Assembly (NCBI RefSeq): GCF_024609215.1
Contig: NZ_JANIPD030000044.1
Location: 1-64,000, forward strand
Direction of reading: 5' to 3'
DNA: 64,000 bases
DNA from: Curtanaerobium respiraculi
Lineage (GTDB): Bacteria; Actinomycetota; Coriobacteriia; Coriobacteriales; Eggerthellaceae
Shown here one piece after another: positions 17,374 through 26,051 of the stretch (position 1 is its first letter; each line of letters starts with the position of its first letter). The translations under genes were made by a program, and so were the position numbers. The notes beneath the pieces are model-generated. The model had not been told where the DNA came from. It saw only the letters and a program-made list of their open reading frames with translations, and did not search any database.

Positions 17374-18087
17374 CTACACGAAAAGAACGGTGACGACGGT
17401 CCCTACGGTGAGGATGAACGTTACGACGGACGACATGCACAAGCCGACGATTCCGCAGAAGCGGCCCGTGTAGGCTTTGTGCTGGTAGCCGCGCTTGAGC
17501 AGCACGGAATTCGCCACGAGTATTGCGGTGACGCCCAACACGACCGCCGGAATACCCGTGAAGAACAGGAAGAGCGAAGCCAAGCCGAGTACGAGCGCCA
17601 AGATCGAGATGCCGTTCGACTCGGGCGGAGCGATCTTCACCAGGCTCAAAATGTTCTCGACCGTCCCGTCCGCGTTCGGCTGGACGGGGACTGGGCGCTG
17701 CCACCTGGGCGGGCCGGCGAGCAGGCTCGCGTCTGCGAGCAGGGACTCCAGGTACGCGGCGTAGAGTGCCAGCGCCTGGGGCGCCACCCCGCGTAACTCG
17801 CCCGAAAGCCCCATATCGCCGGTGTCGCGCGCCAAACTCCGGAGCTGTGCCTGCTGCCCGGCGGAGTTGGCCATGACCGCCAAGACCACCTTGCCCGAAC
17901 GCGGGAAGACGCATATCACGCTGCGCCCGGTCGCAGGGAGCATGACGTAGTCCTCGAACGCACCGGCGGCGGGCCTTCCCACCACGAAGTCATTGTAACG
18001 GGCCTTGTCCCAGCGCTGCTGCATGAGATCGGAAAGCTCCCGCAGGGTCAGGGTCCGATTGGTTGCAATGGCTTCGCGAGTCTTCAC
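17374..18087 (-). CDS. Membrane protein of unknown function (DUF4190-like C-terminus)
   Basis: This 237-aa protein has a soluble N-terminal part (about 1-150) with a conserved-looking FPRSGKVVLAVMANSAG stretch. It ends in two or three hydrophobic helices (about 160-237; ILALVLGLASLFLFFTGIPA, then VLGVTAILVANSVLL and the final VVTFILTVGTVVTVLFV), a pattern seen in DUF4190-type small membrane proteins. It overlaps the upstream zinc-ribbon gene by 4 bp (ATGA), so the two are coupled. The function is unknown. Confidence 0.7.
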   Translation of the reverse strand: MKTREAIATNRTLTLRELSDLMQQRWDKARYNDFVVGRPAAGAFEDYVMLPATGRSVICVFPRSGKVVLAVMANSAGQQAQLRSLARDTGDMGLSGELRGVAPQALALYAAYLESLLADASLLAGPPRWQRPVPVQPNADGTVENILSLVKIAPPESNGISILALVLGLASLFLFFTGIPAVVLGVTAILVANSVLLKRGYQHKAYTGRFCGIVGLCMSSVVTFILTVGTVVTVLFV

Positions 18088-18878
18088 CTTGACCGGCTTT
18101 CCCCGACCGAGTCGGCGGCCTTCTTAAATGCGGACAACATAGTGGGGCGGTACCCCCAGTCAATTCTGGGACAGTTGCCCGTTACGCGGAGTATGGGCTG
18201 CGAAGCCGTACCGGTGATCATCTGGGACAGGCGGTAGCATTCCGCATACCAGTTATCGTACTGCTGGTGGGACTGCTCGGACATGGTTGTCTTCCCTACC
18301 GGACCGTAGCCGCCGGGAAGAGCGCGCCGGTCCATGCCCCCGTGCACGTACCCGGCGACGGCCGGGAACTCGGCGTGCCGCATGAGCGGCAAGTTCACGG
18401 CGATTCCGATGTGGAAAAAGTAGAAGTGCGTGCGCGAATCGACTGCCCCGGCATCCCCGCACTCTTCTTCGATGTACTCGACGACGACGGCGTGCACATC
18501 CTGGACGTCGGCCAGACGCATCACGTCGGCATGCCCATCGTTACCGCACACCACGCGGAACAGCCCCCTCGCACGGTCGACCTCGAAGATCGTCTCGCCA
18601 TTCGTGATGTCGGTGTAGACCTCCACCGGGTTGAATACCGCATCGAGCTGTTTGCAATCCTCACGCCACGCCAAGTGGGCGCGGTACTCATCTACGGTGA
18701 AGGGCGTGAAGGACTTACCACCCGAGGGACTGTCGAGCGGGACCATTTCGACATAGGGCGAAATACGCTCCTGGCAATCCTTGCAGAGCCACCCGCCATC
18801 GATCAACGACCCGCCGCGTAAACCGCCCGTTTTCGCCCCGCATGCAAGGCACAGCTTGTCTTTCCCAAAAAGCCCCAT
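18084..18878 (-). CDS. Zinc-ribbon protein of unknown function
   Basis: About 264 aa. The N-terminus MGLFGKDKLCLACGAKTGG followed by WLCKDCQ has two CxxC pairs, a DUF4428-type zinc ribbon. The rest has a stretch GETIFEVDRARGLFRVVCG that resembles a beta-rich DUF4428-associated domain, but no enzyme motif is visible. ATG at 18878 is preceded by GAGGGCGAGGGCC; an in-frame ATG at 18899 is less likely. It forms a two-gene unit with the downstream membrane protein. Confidence 0.7.
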   Translation of the reverse strand: MGLFGKDKLCLACGAKTGGLRGGSLIDGGWLCKDCQERISPYVEMVPLDSPSGGKSFTPFTVDEYRAHLAWREDCKQLDAVFNPVEVYTDITNGETIFEVDRARGLFRVVCGNDGHADVMRLADVQDVHAVVVEYIEEECGDAGAVDSRTHFYFFHIGIAVNLPLMRHAEFPAVAGYVHGGMDRRALPGGYGPVGKTTMSEQSHQQYDNWYAECYRLSQMITGTASQPILRVTGNCPRIDWGYRPTMLSAFKKAADSVGESRSR

Positions 18879-18929
18879 GGCCCTCGCCCTCCTCTGCATC
18901 TCCTGCAGTTTTGCGAACGCTCCCGCCGG

Positions 18930-19358
18930 CTATGCGGTTCCCTTCTTGACGAAGGTCGCATCCACGCGGGTCAGATGGAGCTTTCCGTCAGTCAGGGTGC
19001 CTTTGCATATATCGTCAGCTGCCTTAAGGTACATTTCGGTTTCGCTCGACGCTTCCCAGACCTCATCAACGCTCTTCGACTCTCCGGTTTTCCCGTAGTT
19101 GAGCGTTCCGGTGCCGTCCGCGTTAATTGTCAGGTTCATGTAATAGCCGACCTCCTTCTGAGCGAGGACGACGTCTTCGTGCGATCTGGCGTCGAGCTCG
19201 TAGACCTCCCATTCGCCCACGAAGTTGGCAGCGTATGGGGTTGCGGAACTCGAAGACGGCTCGCTCGAAGCTGACGGGCTGCCGCCGCAGCCCACGAGGG
19301 CGAAGCACAACGCGCATGCCACCGCGATGATTACGAGCGCAAGTTTCCTGTTCTCCAC
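18930..19358 (-). CDS. Small secreted lipoprotein of unknown function
   Basis: About 142 aa, with a signal peptide and lipobox (VACALCFALVGCGG, modified Cys), a Ser/Ala-rich linker, then a compact beta-rich domain with FVGEWEVYELDA and DGTGTLNYGK segments. The layout resembles small lipocalin-like/DUF lipoproteins that are common in Coriobacteriia. The GTG start at 19358 follows AAGGGGAATCCC. Confidence 0.7.
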   Translation of the reverse strand: MENRKLALVIIAVACALCFALVGCGGSPSASSEPSSSSATPYAANFVGEWEVYELDARSHEDVVLAQKEVGYYMNLTINADGTGTLNYGKTGESKSVDEVWEASSETEMYLKAADDICKGTLTDGKLHLTRVDATFVKKGTA

Positions 19359-20329
19359 GGGATTCCCCTTTCCCCAAGCCGGTATGCGCAATGCGCACTA
19401 TCTCTGAAGAACATATCCCCGCGAGGGGTGCGTGCGTCAAGGGGAAAACCGTGCCAATCGTGACACGGTTCGCGCCAAACGCTTTCGACGGACCACGGCA
19501 AACAGCTCTCGTTTCAGCGCGGTCTGGAGTCTGCGGATCGGTTCCGGTCGCCCTGAGGGCCAACATCCCGCCTTTCTCGCTTTTTTCGAACCTGCGATTC
19601 TCCTCCTTACGTGCGTAGTTTTGCATCCGACCAGGTCAAATGGGTGAACAAATGGATCGCCTTTTCATCCCATACCTCTCTCGAATGAGAAACCCTCGAA
19701 GTTGGCGCTCCGGAGCCCGTTTTATGCCCTCCAGCTTCCGAAAAGCCTAGAAACCCTGAAATTTGGCGCTCGGACAAACCAAAGAAGCGCACTACGTTGG
19801 GAAAGGTCATCGTGAGTGGCAAGCGCCTCATTCCGCTCAAAGGATGAGGCTATATTCCAAGAGCTGTTCTCACGTGCTTGAGGTAATTCTTCTTGAAGGA
19901 CTCGATTGTTCCGAAGAACTTAGAGGATAAGCCCGTCGTGGATATCGACCCACACTACGCTATTTAGATGAGCTCGAGCCCATTCTTCACTAACTCAAAG
20001 CTAAATGAAAACCGACTAATTCCTGACCAAAGCCAACCTAGTCAGTGTGAGCCATGCCAAAGTCAGCATCCAGTCAGTCGTGAAATCGTTACCGCTAACA
20101 AAAATCTGGGCTGTGCACGTAATCTTTCGGTAGGTAAAGACCAGAAGGCGGATCGTATGCCTTATGCCAACGTCCATCATCTATATCGTCCTGCACCCAT
20201 ACCCGCTTCAAGGTAACGAGTAAAATATGAAGGGCGCTATCGAGGCCTTACCAGTTTCTTTTCTTGACAATGTCAGTACGAAAGCTGTCTTTCACCACTT
20301 TTTCCAGTTAATCTCAGCTAAACATTACA
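19359..20329. other. 970-bp gene-poor stretch with a direct repeat and lower GC
   Basis: No frame here has a credible start, composition and family. The part from about 19850 to 20330 is visibly more AT-rich than its surroundings and may be residue of a transferred element. It holds an imperfect 26-bp direct repeat (19688-19713 and 19750-19775) and a short inverted repeat GCCTCAT/ATGAGGC near 19825-19852. Confidence 0.45.
19688..19775. repeat. Imperfect 26-bp direct repeat, 62-bp period
   Basis: Two copies of AGAAACCCT...TTGGCGCTC, at 19688-19713 and 19750-19775, differ at a few positions. The spacing is too irregular and the copies too few for a CRISPR array. Confidence 0.5.
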
Positions 20330-21344
20330 CCCCTTGTTGATCGCACGCCATATAGCGAAGCCGCTCGCCGCATTGCCTAGCGCCACGCCCGCATAGATCT
20401 CCCAGTCGCGTCGCATGAGCCAATCGCGACCATGTTCTCGTAGACGTGGCCCCAGTCCATGTTTCGCGTGCCCAGTTTCGCATAGCGGAAAGCATGGTCG
20501 GCGAGGTAGTACTTGTCACCACTCATCAGGTACCTCTTTCCGCGGATGTCGTAGCGGCGTACGCGGTAAAACGCGAAGGCTTCGCATAGGTAGTCCATGT
20601 ATGCGCCGACAGTCTTGTCGTTGGCCTTTTCGCCACCGTTTCTTCAGGGCATCAGCGATACTGCGCGCGGAGCTGATGTTGGAAATGTTGTCCATCATGA
20701 AATCCGCGAGCCGATTGAGCATTTCCGGATTGCGTATACCGTGTTTCTGCCTGATGTCGCGTACGATAAGCGTGTCGAAAACATCGGCGACGTATCGGTA
20801 GCGATCCCCTTCGTTTTTATACACGTGCGAGCCCGACATGCCGCCCGTTCTCGTATACGATTCGAAAGCGGCGTCCACGCTGCTGGAATTGCCGAAGTAT
20901 TCGCGGTATTCGGAGAAGGAGAACGGATAGATCTCGAACGTGCGCCCGGTAAACAGCGTGGCGAGGTCGCTGCTCATGAGGAAGGCATTCGAGCCCGTGA
21001 TGTAGATATCGTACTTCTCGGAGGCATGCAGCCAGTTGACTGCCTTCTCGAAACCTTCGACAACTGAGCCTCGTCTATGAGGAGGTATTTTCGACGCCAG
21101 CGACATAGTGTTCTTCCACGTACCCGTTCAGCGCATGGTATTCCATCAGCATCTCGTATTCGGCAAGGTTGAAGTTCACCTGCATGATGTTTGCCTTGTG
21201 GTCGCTGCTCTTTATATATGCTTTGAACGCCTCGAGGAGCTTCGATTTGCCGGCGCGCCTCACTCCCGTAATCACCTTGATATCGGGAGTGCCCATCACG
21301 TCGATGAGCTTTTGAAAATACGGTTTCCGCTCTATGAGTTTCAT
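20330..21344 (-). pseudogene. Decayed AAA-type ATPase with C-terminal DUF4143 (several frameshifts)
   Basis: Read through its breaks, this is a typical ATPase of the AAA_14/DUF4143 family. MKLIERKPYFQKLIDVMG starts at 21344, the Walker A region is ITGVRRAGKSKLL, a Walker B-like KYLLIDEAQL is at about 21085, then YDIYITGSNAFLMSSDLATLF, and a DUF4143 part (YLCEAFAFYRVRRYDIRGK). The frame changes at about 21085, again about 15 bp later, near 20640 and near 20410, where ENMVAI continues as a different frame ending in ALGNAASG. At least four indels mean it is not functional unless sequencing errors are involved. Such ATPases are often horizontally acquired; the low-GC region beside it fits that. 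Confidence 0.85.
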
Positions 21345-21517
21345 GCCAGTTTCCGATTCCTCTATACCTATTTCGCGATATCGCAATAATTTCAATTTCG
21401 CGAAATAGGTGTAGAACAACCTCTCCGAATCCATTATGCAAGTTCTTTGCAAGTTGCCAGCAGTTTCTGGCCGAAGCAAAAAAGGCCAGGGCTCTAAGCC
21501 ACTGACCTAGGAAAATT

Positions 21518-21594
21518 TGGTAGCCCGTACGAGATTCGAACTCGTGATCTCCGCCTTGAGAGGGCGATGTCCTAAACCGCTAGACGAACGGGCC
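21518..21594 (-). tRNA. tRNA-Glu (CTC anticodon)
   Basis: The minus-strand cloverleaf starts GGCCCGTTCGTCTAGCGG; the anticodon loop in GCCCTCTCAAGGC carries CTC. The T-arm GAGTTCGAATCTC and an encoded CCA are present. It lies 3 bp from the tRNA-Gln gene on the same strand, so both are probably co-transcribed. Confidence 0.92.
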
Positions 21595-21597
21595 ATA

Positions 21598-21670
21598 TGG
21601 CTGGGGTAGCAGGAGTCGAACCCACACATATGGTACCAGAAACCACTGTACTACCATTATACGATACCCC
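21598..21670 (-). tRNA. tRNA-Gln (CTG anticodon)
   Basis: The minus-strand cloverleaf starts TGGGGTATCGTATAATGG; the anticodon loop TTCTGGT carries CTG, flanked by GTGGT/ACCAT stems. The T-arm is GTGGGTTCGACTCCTGC and CCA is encoded. The U1-A72 acceptor pair is the usual glutamine identity feature. Confidence 0.92.
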
Positions 21671-21793
21671 AGTAGGTGCGATCCGCGCTCCGCTCAAGCG
21701 CCTCAACGCGAGTGGATATACTACGCATCGTCCCCGCTCACGTCAAGCAGCTTGCACGATTATGGAGAATGAAAGCACAACCCGCCCGGGAAC

Positions 21794-22732
21794 CTACTCG
21801 TATTCGGGAAACACGCGCGTCACGCCATCCACCTGCTCCATCATCACGCCGTCCACGTCGCGCGCGAACTTGCTCAGCTTGCTGTACCCGAAATCCTTCA
21901 TGTTGAAGTCGGGGAACTCGTCGTGGATCTTGCCTCCCAGCACGCCCAGCGCAACGCCATCGCGCGAGCGGCTCCTCACGAGCTCGCGCATGAACGCCAC
22001 CACGTTCTGCAGCAGCGCATCCGTATCGCGCAGGCTCACCAGCACGCTGTTCTCGCGCCGGTCGACGCGCAGGTTCGGGAAACTCTCCAAGAACTTGCTC
22101 AGCTGGCTGTATCCGAACGAGCGCACGTCGAAATCGGGGTAGATGCGCACCAGGCGGCTTCCCAACTCCGATGCAGACACATCGCCGCCCGCATCGTTGA
22201 TGATCCCCGTGATGGCATCCGCGACATCGCGCTGGCTCGTTCCCTCGTCCTGTTGGGGCGAAGGAGCCACAGACTCTTCGGTCTCGTCGGCCTCGATCAC
22301 CAATTCCAGGCTGGTGAACACCGTGCAGGCGCTACGAAACGACCGCGGGGTCTTCTTCTCCCCCATGCCCACCACGGTCATGCCGGCATCGCGTAGGCGG
22401 CTTGCCAGCCGCGTGAAGTCGCTGTCGCTTGACACGATGCAGAATCCGTCCACCTTGCCCTCATACAGGATATCCATGGCATCGATGATCAGGAAGCTGT
22501 CCGTGGCGTTCTTGCCCTTCGTGTTGGCAAACTGCTGCATGGGGGTCAGCGAGTATTCCGCCAGCACATCCTTCCATTTGCCCATCTGAGTGCTGGTCCA
22601 GTCACCGTAGATGCGGCGGTAGGTCACCTGGCCGTGACGGCTGGTCAGCTCGTTCATGATGCCCTGGATATACTTGGCCGACACGTTATCCGAGTCGATG
22701 AGCAGGGCGAATGACTTGCGTTCTTCTTCCAT
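21794..22732 (-). CDS. NYN-domain protein with two OST-HTH/LOTUS domains
   Basis: This 312-aa protein opens with an NYN (PIN-like) nuclease domain at about residues 8-150. It has LLIDSDNVSAKY (first catalytic Asp), TDSFLIIDAMDILY and CIVSSDSDFTRLASRLRDAG, giving the acidic residues of the active site. Two OST-HTH/LOTUS RNA-binding domains follow (about 180-240 and 250-312), each with an FGYSQLSKF or FGYSKLSKF core. This architecture, related to eukaryotic limkain-b1, is also known in bacteria and implies RNA binding with possible RNase activity; its target is unknown. The ATG at 22732 is preceded by GAGAAAG. The neighbour in the opposite direction is the CCA-adding enzyme. Confidence 0.88.
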   Translation of the reverse strand: MEEERKSFALLIDSDNVSAKYIQGIMNELTSRHGQVTYRRIYGDWTSTQMGKWKDVLAEYSLTPMQQFANTKGKNATDSFLIIDAMDILYEGKVDGFCIVSSDSDFTRLASRLRDAGMTVVGMGEKKTPRSFRSACTVFTSLELVIEADETEESVAPSPQQDEGTSQRDVADAITGIINDAGGDVSASELGSRLVRIYPDFDVRSFGYSQLSKFLESFPNLRVDRRENSVLVSLRDTDALLQNVVAFMRELVRSRSRDGVALGVLGGKIHDEFPDFNMKDFGYSKLSKFARDVDGVMMEQVDGVTRVFPEYE

Positions 22733-22879
22733 GCATGCGCTTTCTCGTGCGAAACCCCCTGCGGGGGCGTATGCCCTGCGGAGGCGTATGACGCGGAAGC
22801 CGTACGGCATCGTAAGTCGATTGCGCGCAAAAACCGCCGCGTCGTTTGCTTTAGCCGATATTCTAACGCACGGCACAGG

Positions 22880-22885
22880 TACAAT
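22880..22885 (+). promoter_or_regulatory. -10 element of cca, implying a leaderless mRNA
   Basis: TACAAT ends 6 bp before the ATG at 22892, so transcription would start at or next to the start codon, and no RBS is visible upstream of that ATG. Confidence 0.5.
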
Positions 22886-22891
22886 AGCCGC

Positions 22892-24250
22892 ATGAGCAAA
22901 GACAGCACCATATCCGTACCTGCTAGCGATTCCGCACTCCGCGCGCTCTCCATCCTTGAGGATGCCGGGCTCGAGGCATGGATGGTGGGCGGCTGCGTGC
23001 GCGACGCCCTGCTCGGCCGACCCGTCAACGACATCGACATCGCGTGCTCAGGTCTATGGCGGGAAAGCAAGGCGGCATTCGAGGCGGCAGGATGCAACGC
23101 GTTCGAAACCGGCACCGCCCACGGGACGATAACCGCCCAGGTGGACGGCGAACTGTTCGAGGTGACCACCTACCGCGTGGATGGATCGTACTCCGACGGC
23201 CGCCATCCCGATACGGTCACGTTCACGCGATCGATCGACGAGGATCTCGCCCGCCGCGATTTCACGGTGAATGCAATGGCATATCATCCGGATCGCGGCT
23301 TGCATGACCCGTTCGTGGGACGGGAGGACCTCGCCGCAAAGGTGCTGCGCGCGGTCGGCTCTCCCGAGAAGCGCTTCCAGGAGGATGCCTTGCGCATCGT
23401 CCGGGGCGTACGCTTCGCCAGCCAACTAGGGTTCGCGATCGAACCCGCCACCGCGCAAGCCATGCGCTTCCAAGCAGCCGGGCTGCAACGCATCGCGGTG
23501 GAGCGCATCGCCCACGAGCTGACCGGCATGCTCTGCGGGGAGCACGTCCACGACGCACTCATGGACCACGCCGACATCGTGTTCGCCGTCCTCCCCGAGC
23601 TGCGACCGCTCTATCGGTTCGAGCAGCACACGAAATACCATATCTACGACGTGTGGGAGCACACCGCCTACGTGGTGGAATACGTTGAATCCGCCCCGCT
23701 CAACCGTTGGGCGGCGCTGTTCCACGACTGCGGCAAGCCCGATGCCTTCTTTATGGAAGGCGACGTCGGGCATTTCTACGGCCATGCGAAGCTTTCGGTG
23801 CCCATCGCGAAAACGGCGATGGGCAGGCTGAAGCTGCCGCCTCGGTTCATCCACGACGTCTGCCTACTCGTCCGCGAGCATGACACCGTAGTGCCCCCGA
23901 AGCCGAAAAGTGTGAAGAGGATGCTGCGGAAGTTGGGCGGCAGCGAAAGCCTGTTCCGCGACCTCTGCGACCTCAAGCGGGCGGATTCCCGCGCGCACGC
24001 CCCCGACCACCGCACGGGCATCGGGCTCGCCAACGAACTGGAAGCATGCCTCGATCAGGTGCTCGCCGAAGGCCAGGCGTTCACGTTGAAGCAACTCGCA
24101 GTCAAAGGCGGCGATATCATCGCCCTCGGCGTACCGGCGGGGCCGAGCGTGGGCATGATCCTGAACCAGCTCCTCGAGGCCGTTATGGAAGAGCGCGTGC
24201 CCAACGATCGAGATGCCCTGATCGACCTTGCGCTCCGCCTGCGCAGCTAA
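22892..24250 (+). CDS. cca: CCA tRNA nucleotidyltransferase with HD domain
   Basis: This 452-aa enzyme adds or repairs the 3' CCA of tRNAs. The nucleotidyltransferase head contains VGGCVRDALLGRPVNDIDIA with the metal-binding DxD, then RRDFTVNAMAY (RRD motif) and an EDALRIVRGVRFASQL motif (ERxxxE-like region). A central HD domain follows (FHDCGKPDAF), as in bacterial class II CCA-adding enzymes of the Bacillus/actinobacterial type. The tRNA genes lie nearby. It converges on the amidohydrolase gene, with a large hairpin element in between. Confidence 0.93.
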   Translation: MSKDSTISVPASDSALRALSILEDAGLEAWMVGGCVRDALLGRPVNDIDIACSGLWRESKAAFEAAGCNAFETGTAHGTITAQVDGELFEVTTYRVDGSYSDGRHPDTVTFTRSIDEDLARRDFTVNAMAYHPDRGLHDPFVGREDLAAKVLRAVGSPEKRFQEDALRIVRGVRFASQLGFAIEPATAQAMRFQAAGLQRIAVERIAHELTGMLCGEHVHDALMDHADIVFAVLPELRPLYRFEQHTKYHIYDVWEHTAYVVEYVESAPLNRWAALFHDCGKPDAFFMEGDVGHFYGHAKLSVPIAKTAMGRLKLPPRFIHDVCLLVREHDTVVPPKPKSVKRMLRKLGGSESLFRDLCDLKRADSRAHAPDHRTGIGLANELEACLDQVLAEGQAFTLKQLAVKGGDIIALGVPAGPSVGMILNQLLEAVMEERVPNDRDALIDLALRLRS

Positions 24251-24294
24251 GCCCCTGGCATGAGCGGGAAAACCAGGAAGCCTTACGACCCCGC

Positions 24295-24496
24295 CGCCCC
24301 TCGGAGCGAGACGCCCTGTGGAATATTCTGAACATCCTCTATGTGCGCCATTCATAATGGCGCAACCTTTCGCTGCATGCGAAAGATTCAAGAACAAGCA
24401 TGAGGCAGCGCAATGCAGGGGCCTTCTGAAGGTTGATTATCTTCAGAAGGCCCCCAATGAAGCGGGGTCCCACAGGGCGTCCCGCTCCGAGGGGCG
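24295..24496. other. Nested inverted-repeat element with three internal hairpins (candidate structured RNA or mobile element)
   Basis: Arms at 24295-24321 and 24470-24496 are complementary over 27 bp with one mismatch. Between them are three perfect hairpins: GCGCCATT/AATGGCGC (about 24345-24363), CTTTCGC/GCGAAAG (about 24368-24386) and a 14-bp stem GGGGCCTTCTGAAG/CTTCAGAAGGCCCC (24418-24431 and 24441-24454). As RNA this folds into a four-way-junction shape. It fills the gap between the convergent cca and amidohydrolase genes. No coding frame is plausible. It could act as a bidirectional terminator, but it is far larger than usual and lacks T-runs. Confidence 0.7.
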
Positions 24497-24574
24497 AGCC
24501 TCGCTGGCACGTCAGACAACGAAGAACCGATTTCGAGACGCAGATACCTACTTGCCCCGGCAGGGCTGCATCCT

Positions 24575-25867
24575 CTACAGCGCGCCCTCGATGCGTTCGA
24601 CCGTGGCGGAACATTCCGCCATCGCGCGCTCGACATCGATTCCCGACCACGCGCCATCGCGATACCGTACGCTGCCATCCACCATGGTAAGGCACACGTC
24701 GGACCCGTGTCCCGCGTACACCGCGTTCGCCACCATATCCGTCGCCGGGCTCCATGAGGGACCGCTCGCGTCCAGCACGCATAGATCGGCCTTGAAACCC
24801 TCCTTTACCAGTCCGCAATCATCGCGCCCCTGCGAGAGGGCGCCCGCCCGCGTGGCGGCGAACAGCACCTGGGCTGGCGTGATAGCTGCCGCGTCCCGCG
24901 TCGAACCGCACGTGGCCAGCGCCATCGTGTACGCATCCTGGAACATGTCGTGGTTGTTGTTCGAAGAGCAGCCGTCGGTGCCCAGGGCCACCTGCACGCC
25001 TTCGGCGAGCATGCGCTTGACCGGTGCGAACCCGCTGCCCAGCTTCATATTGGACACGGGGCACGTCGCCACCGTCACGCCCGCCTCGCGCAATATGGCG
25101 AAATCCTCGTCCTCCAGCCAAACGCAATGCGCCGCCGTGGTTGGGTTCCCGAACACGCCTAGGCTGTTGAAATACGCGATGGGCGTCATTCCGCCGTGGC
25201 GCTGCTTGCATTCCTCGGTCTCGAGCTCGGTCTCGCTCGCATGCAGATGCATGCGCAGGCCCCGCTCGGCGGCGTATTCCGCCGCGCCGCGACACGTAAG
25301 CGGATTGCTGGTGTACTCGCCGTGGATGCACACGTCCAACCTCAGCCGGCCGTCGCTCGCACCGTGATAGCGCAGCAGATCCTCATTCAGTTTGAATAGG
25401 GGATATTCCCGATAGGGCTTCTTCTCGAAGGCAAGCAGCCCTTCGCATGCGTTGATCTTCATGCCCGCCTCGTCCGCCGCCTTGAAACGCAGCTCCGTGG
25501 CGTAATACATGTCGGTGAAGCCCACCGTGCCGTAGCGGAGCATCTCCGCGCACGCCAGCACCGTTCCCCAGTAGTTGTCCTCGGGGGTCATCTTCGCCTC
25601 GAAGGGCCAGATGCGGTCGTTCAACCAGGCTTGCAACGGCATCGCCTCGCCGTAACCGCGCAGAATCGTCATGGCGGAATGTGCGTGCGCGTTGAACATC
25701 CCGGGCATCAGCAAACGGCCTCCACCTGGGTATACCTCGCCGTATCCACCCGCATCGACCGGCGGCTTGTCCCCAACATACGAGATGCGGTCGCCTCTCG
25801 TGCCCACCCAGCAGTGGGGCTTGAAGCGGAAATCCTCGTCGATGATGCCGATATCGCTGAATAGCAT
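24575..25867 (-). CDS. Amidohydrolase family protein (deaminase type, COG0402)
   Basis: This 430-aa metal-dependent hydrolase has the N-terminal metal motif FNAHAHSAMTILRGYGE (HxH), a later HLHASETE (His), an Asn-Met-Lys-Leu segment and GTDGCSSNNNHDMFQ with the catalytic Asp. The pattern matches the MtaD/SsnA/guanine deaminase group, which deaminates S-adenosylhomocysteine, 5'-methylthioadenosine or related compounds; the exact substrate is open. The start MLFSDIGIIDEDF at 25867 was chosen over an upstream frame of shadow composition. It converges on cca. Confidence 0.88.
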   Translation of the reverse strand: MLFSDIGIIDEDFRFKPHCWVGTRGDRISYVGDKPPVDAGGYGEVYPGGGRLLMPGMFNAHAHSAMTILRGYGEAMPLQAWLNDRIWPFEAKMTPEDNYWGTVLACAEMLRYGTVGFTDMYYATELRFKAADEAGMKINACEGLLAFEKKPYREYPLFKLNEDLLRYHGASDGRLRLDVCIHGEYTSNPLTCRGAAEYAAERGLRMHLHASETELETEECKQRHGGMTPIAYFNSLGVFGNPTTAAHCVWLEDEDFAILREAGVTVATCPVSNMKLGSGFAPVKRMLAEGVQVALGTDGCSSNNNHDMFQDAYTMALATCGSTRDAAAITPAQVLFAATRAGALSQGRDDCGLVKEGFKADLCVLDASGPSWSPATDMVANAVYAGHGSDVCLTMVDGSVRYRDGAWSGIDVERAMAECSATVERIEGAL

Positions 25868-26051
25868 GCGCGCCTCTTTCGCCTTGTTGCACCGTCTCAG
25901 TATGGCACAGATCGAGCGGTTCGACGCCATGGAACCCCCTGCCACGGTATCCGAAGCGGGCGGGCAGGCGCTCCCCGCGCGATCGGGATGCTACAATTCA
26001 TCGGATGGAGCATCTGCCCCGCGCACCTCAACCCCGCAGGAGGACTCTGCG

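Noticed and set aside
19688-19775. Possible CRISPR array
   Set aside because: Only two imperfect copies, no regular spacers and no cas genes.
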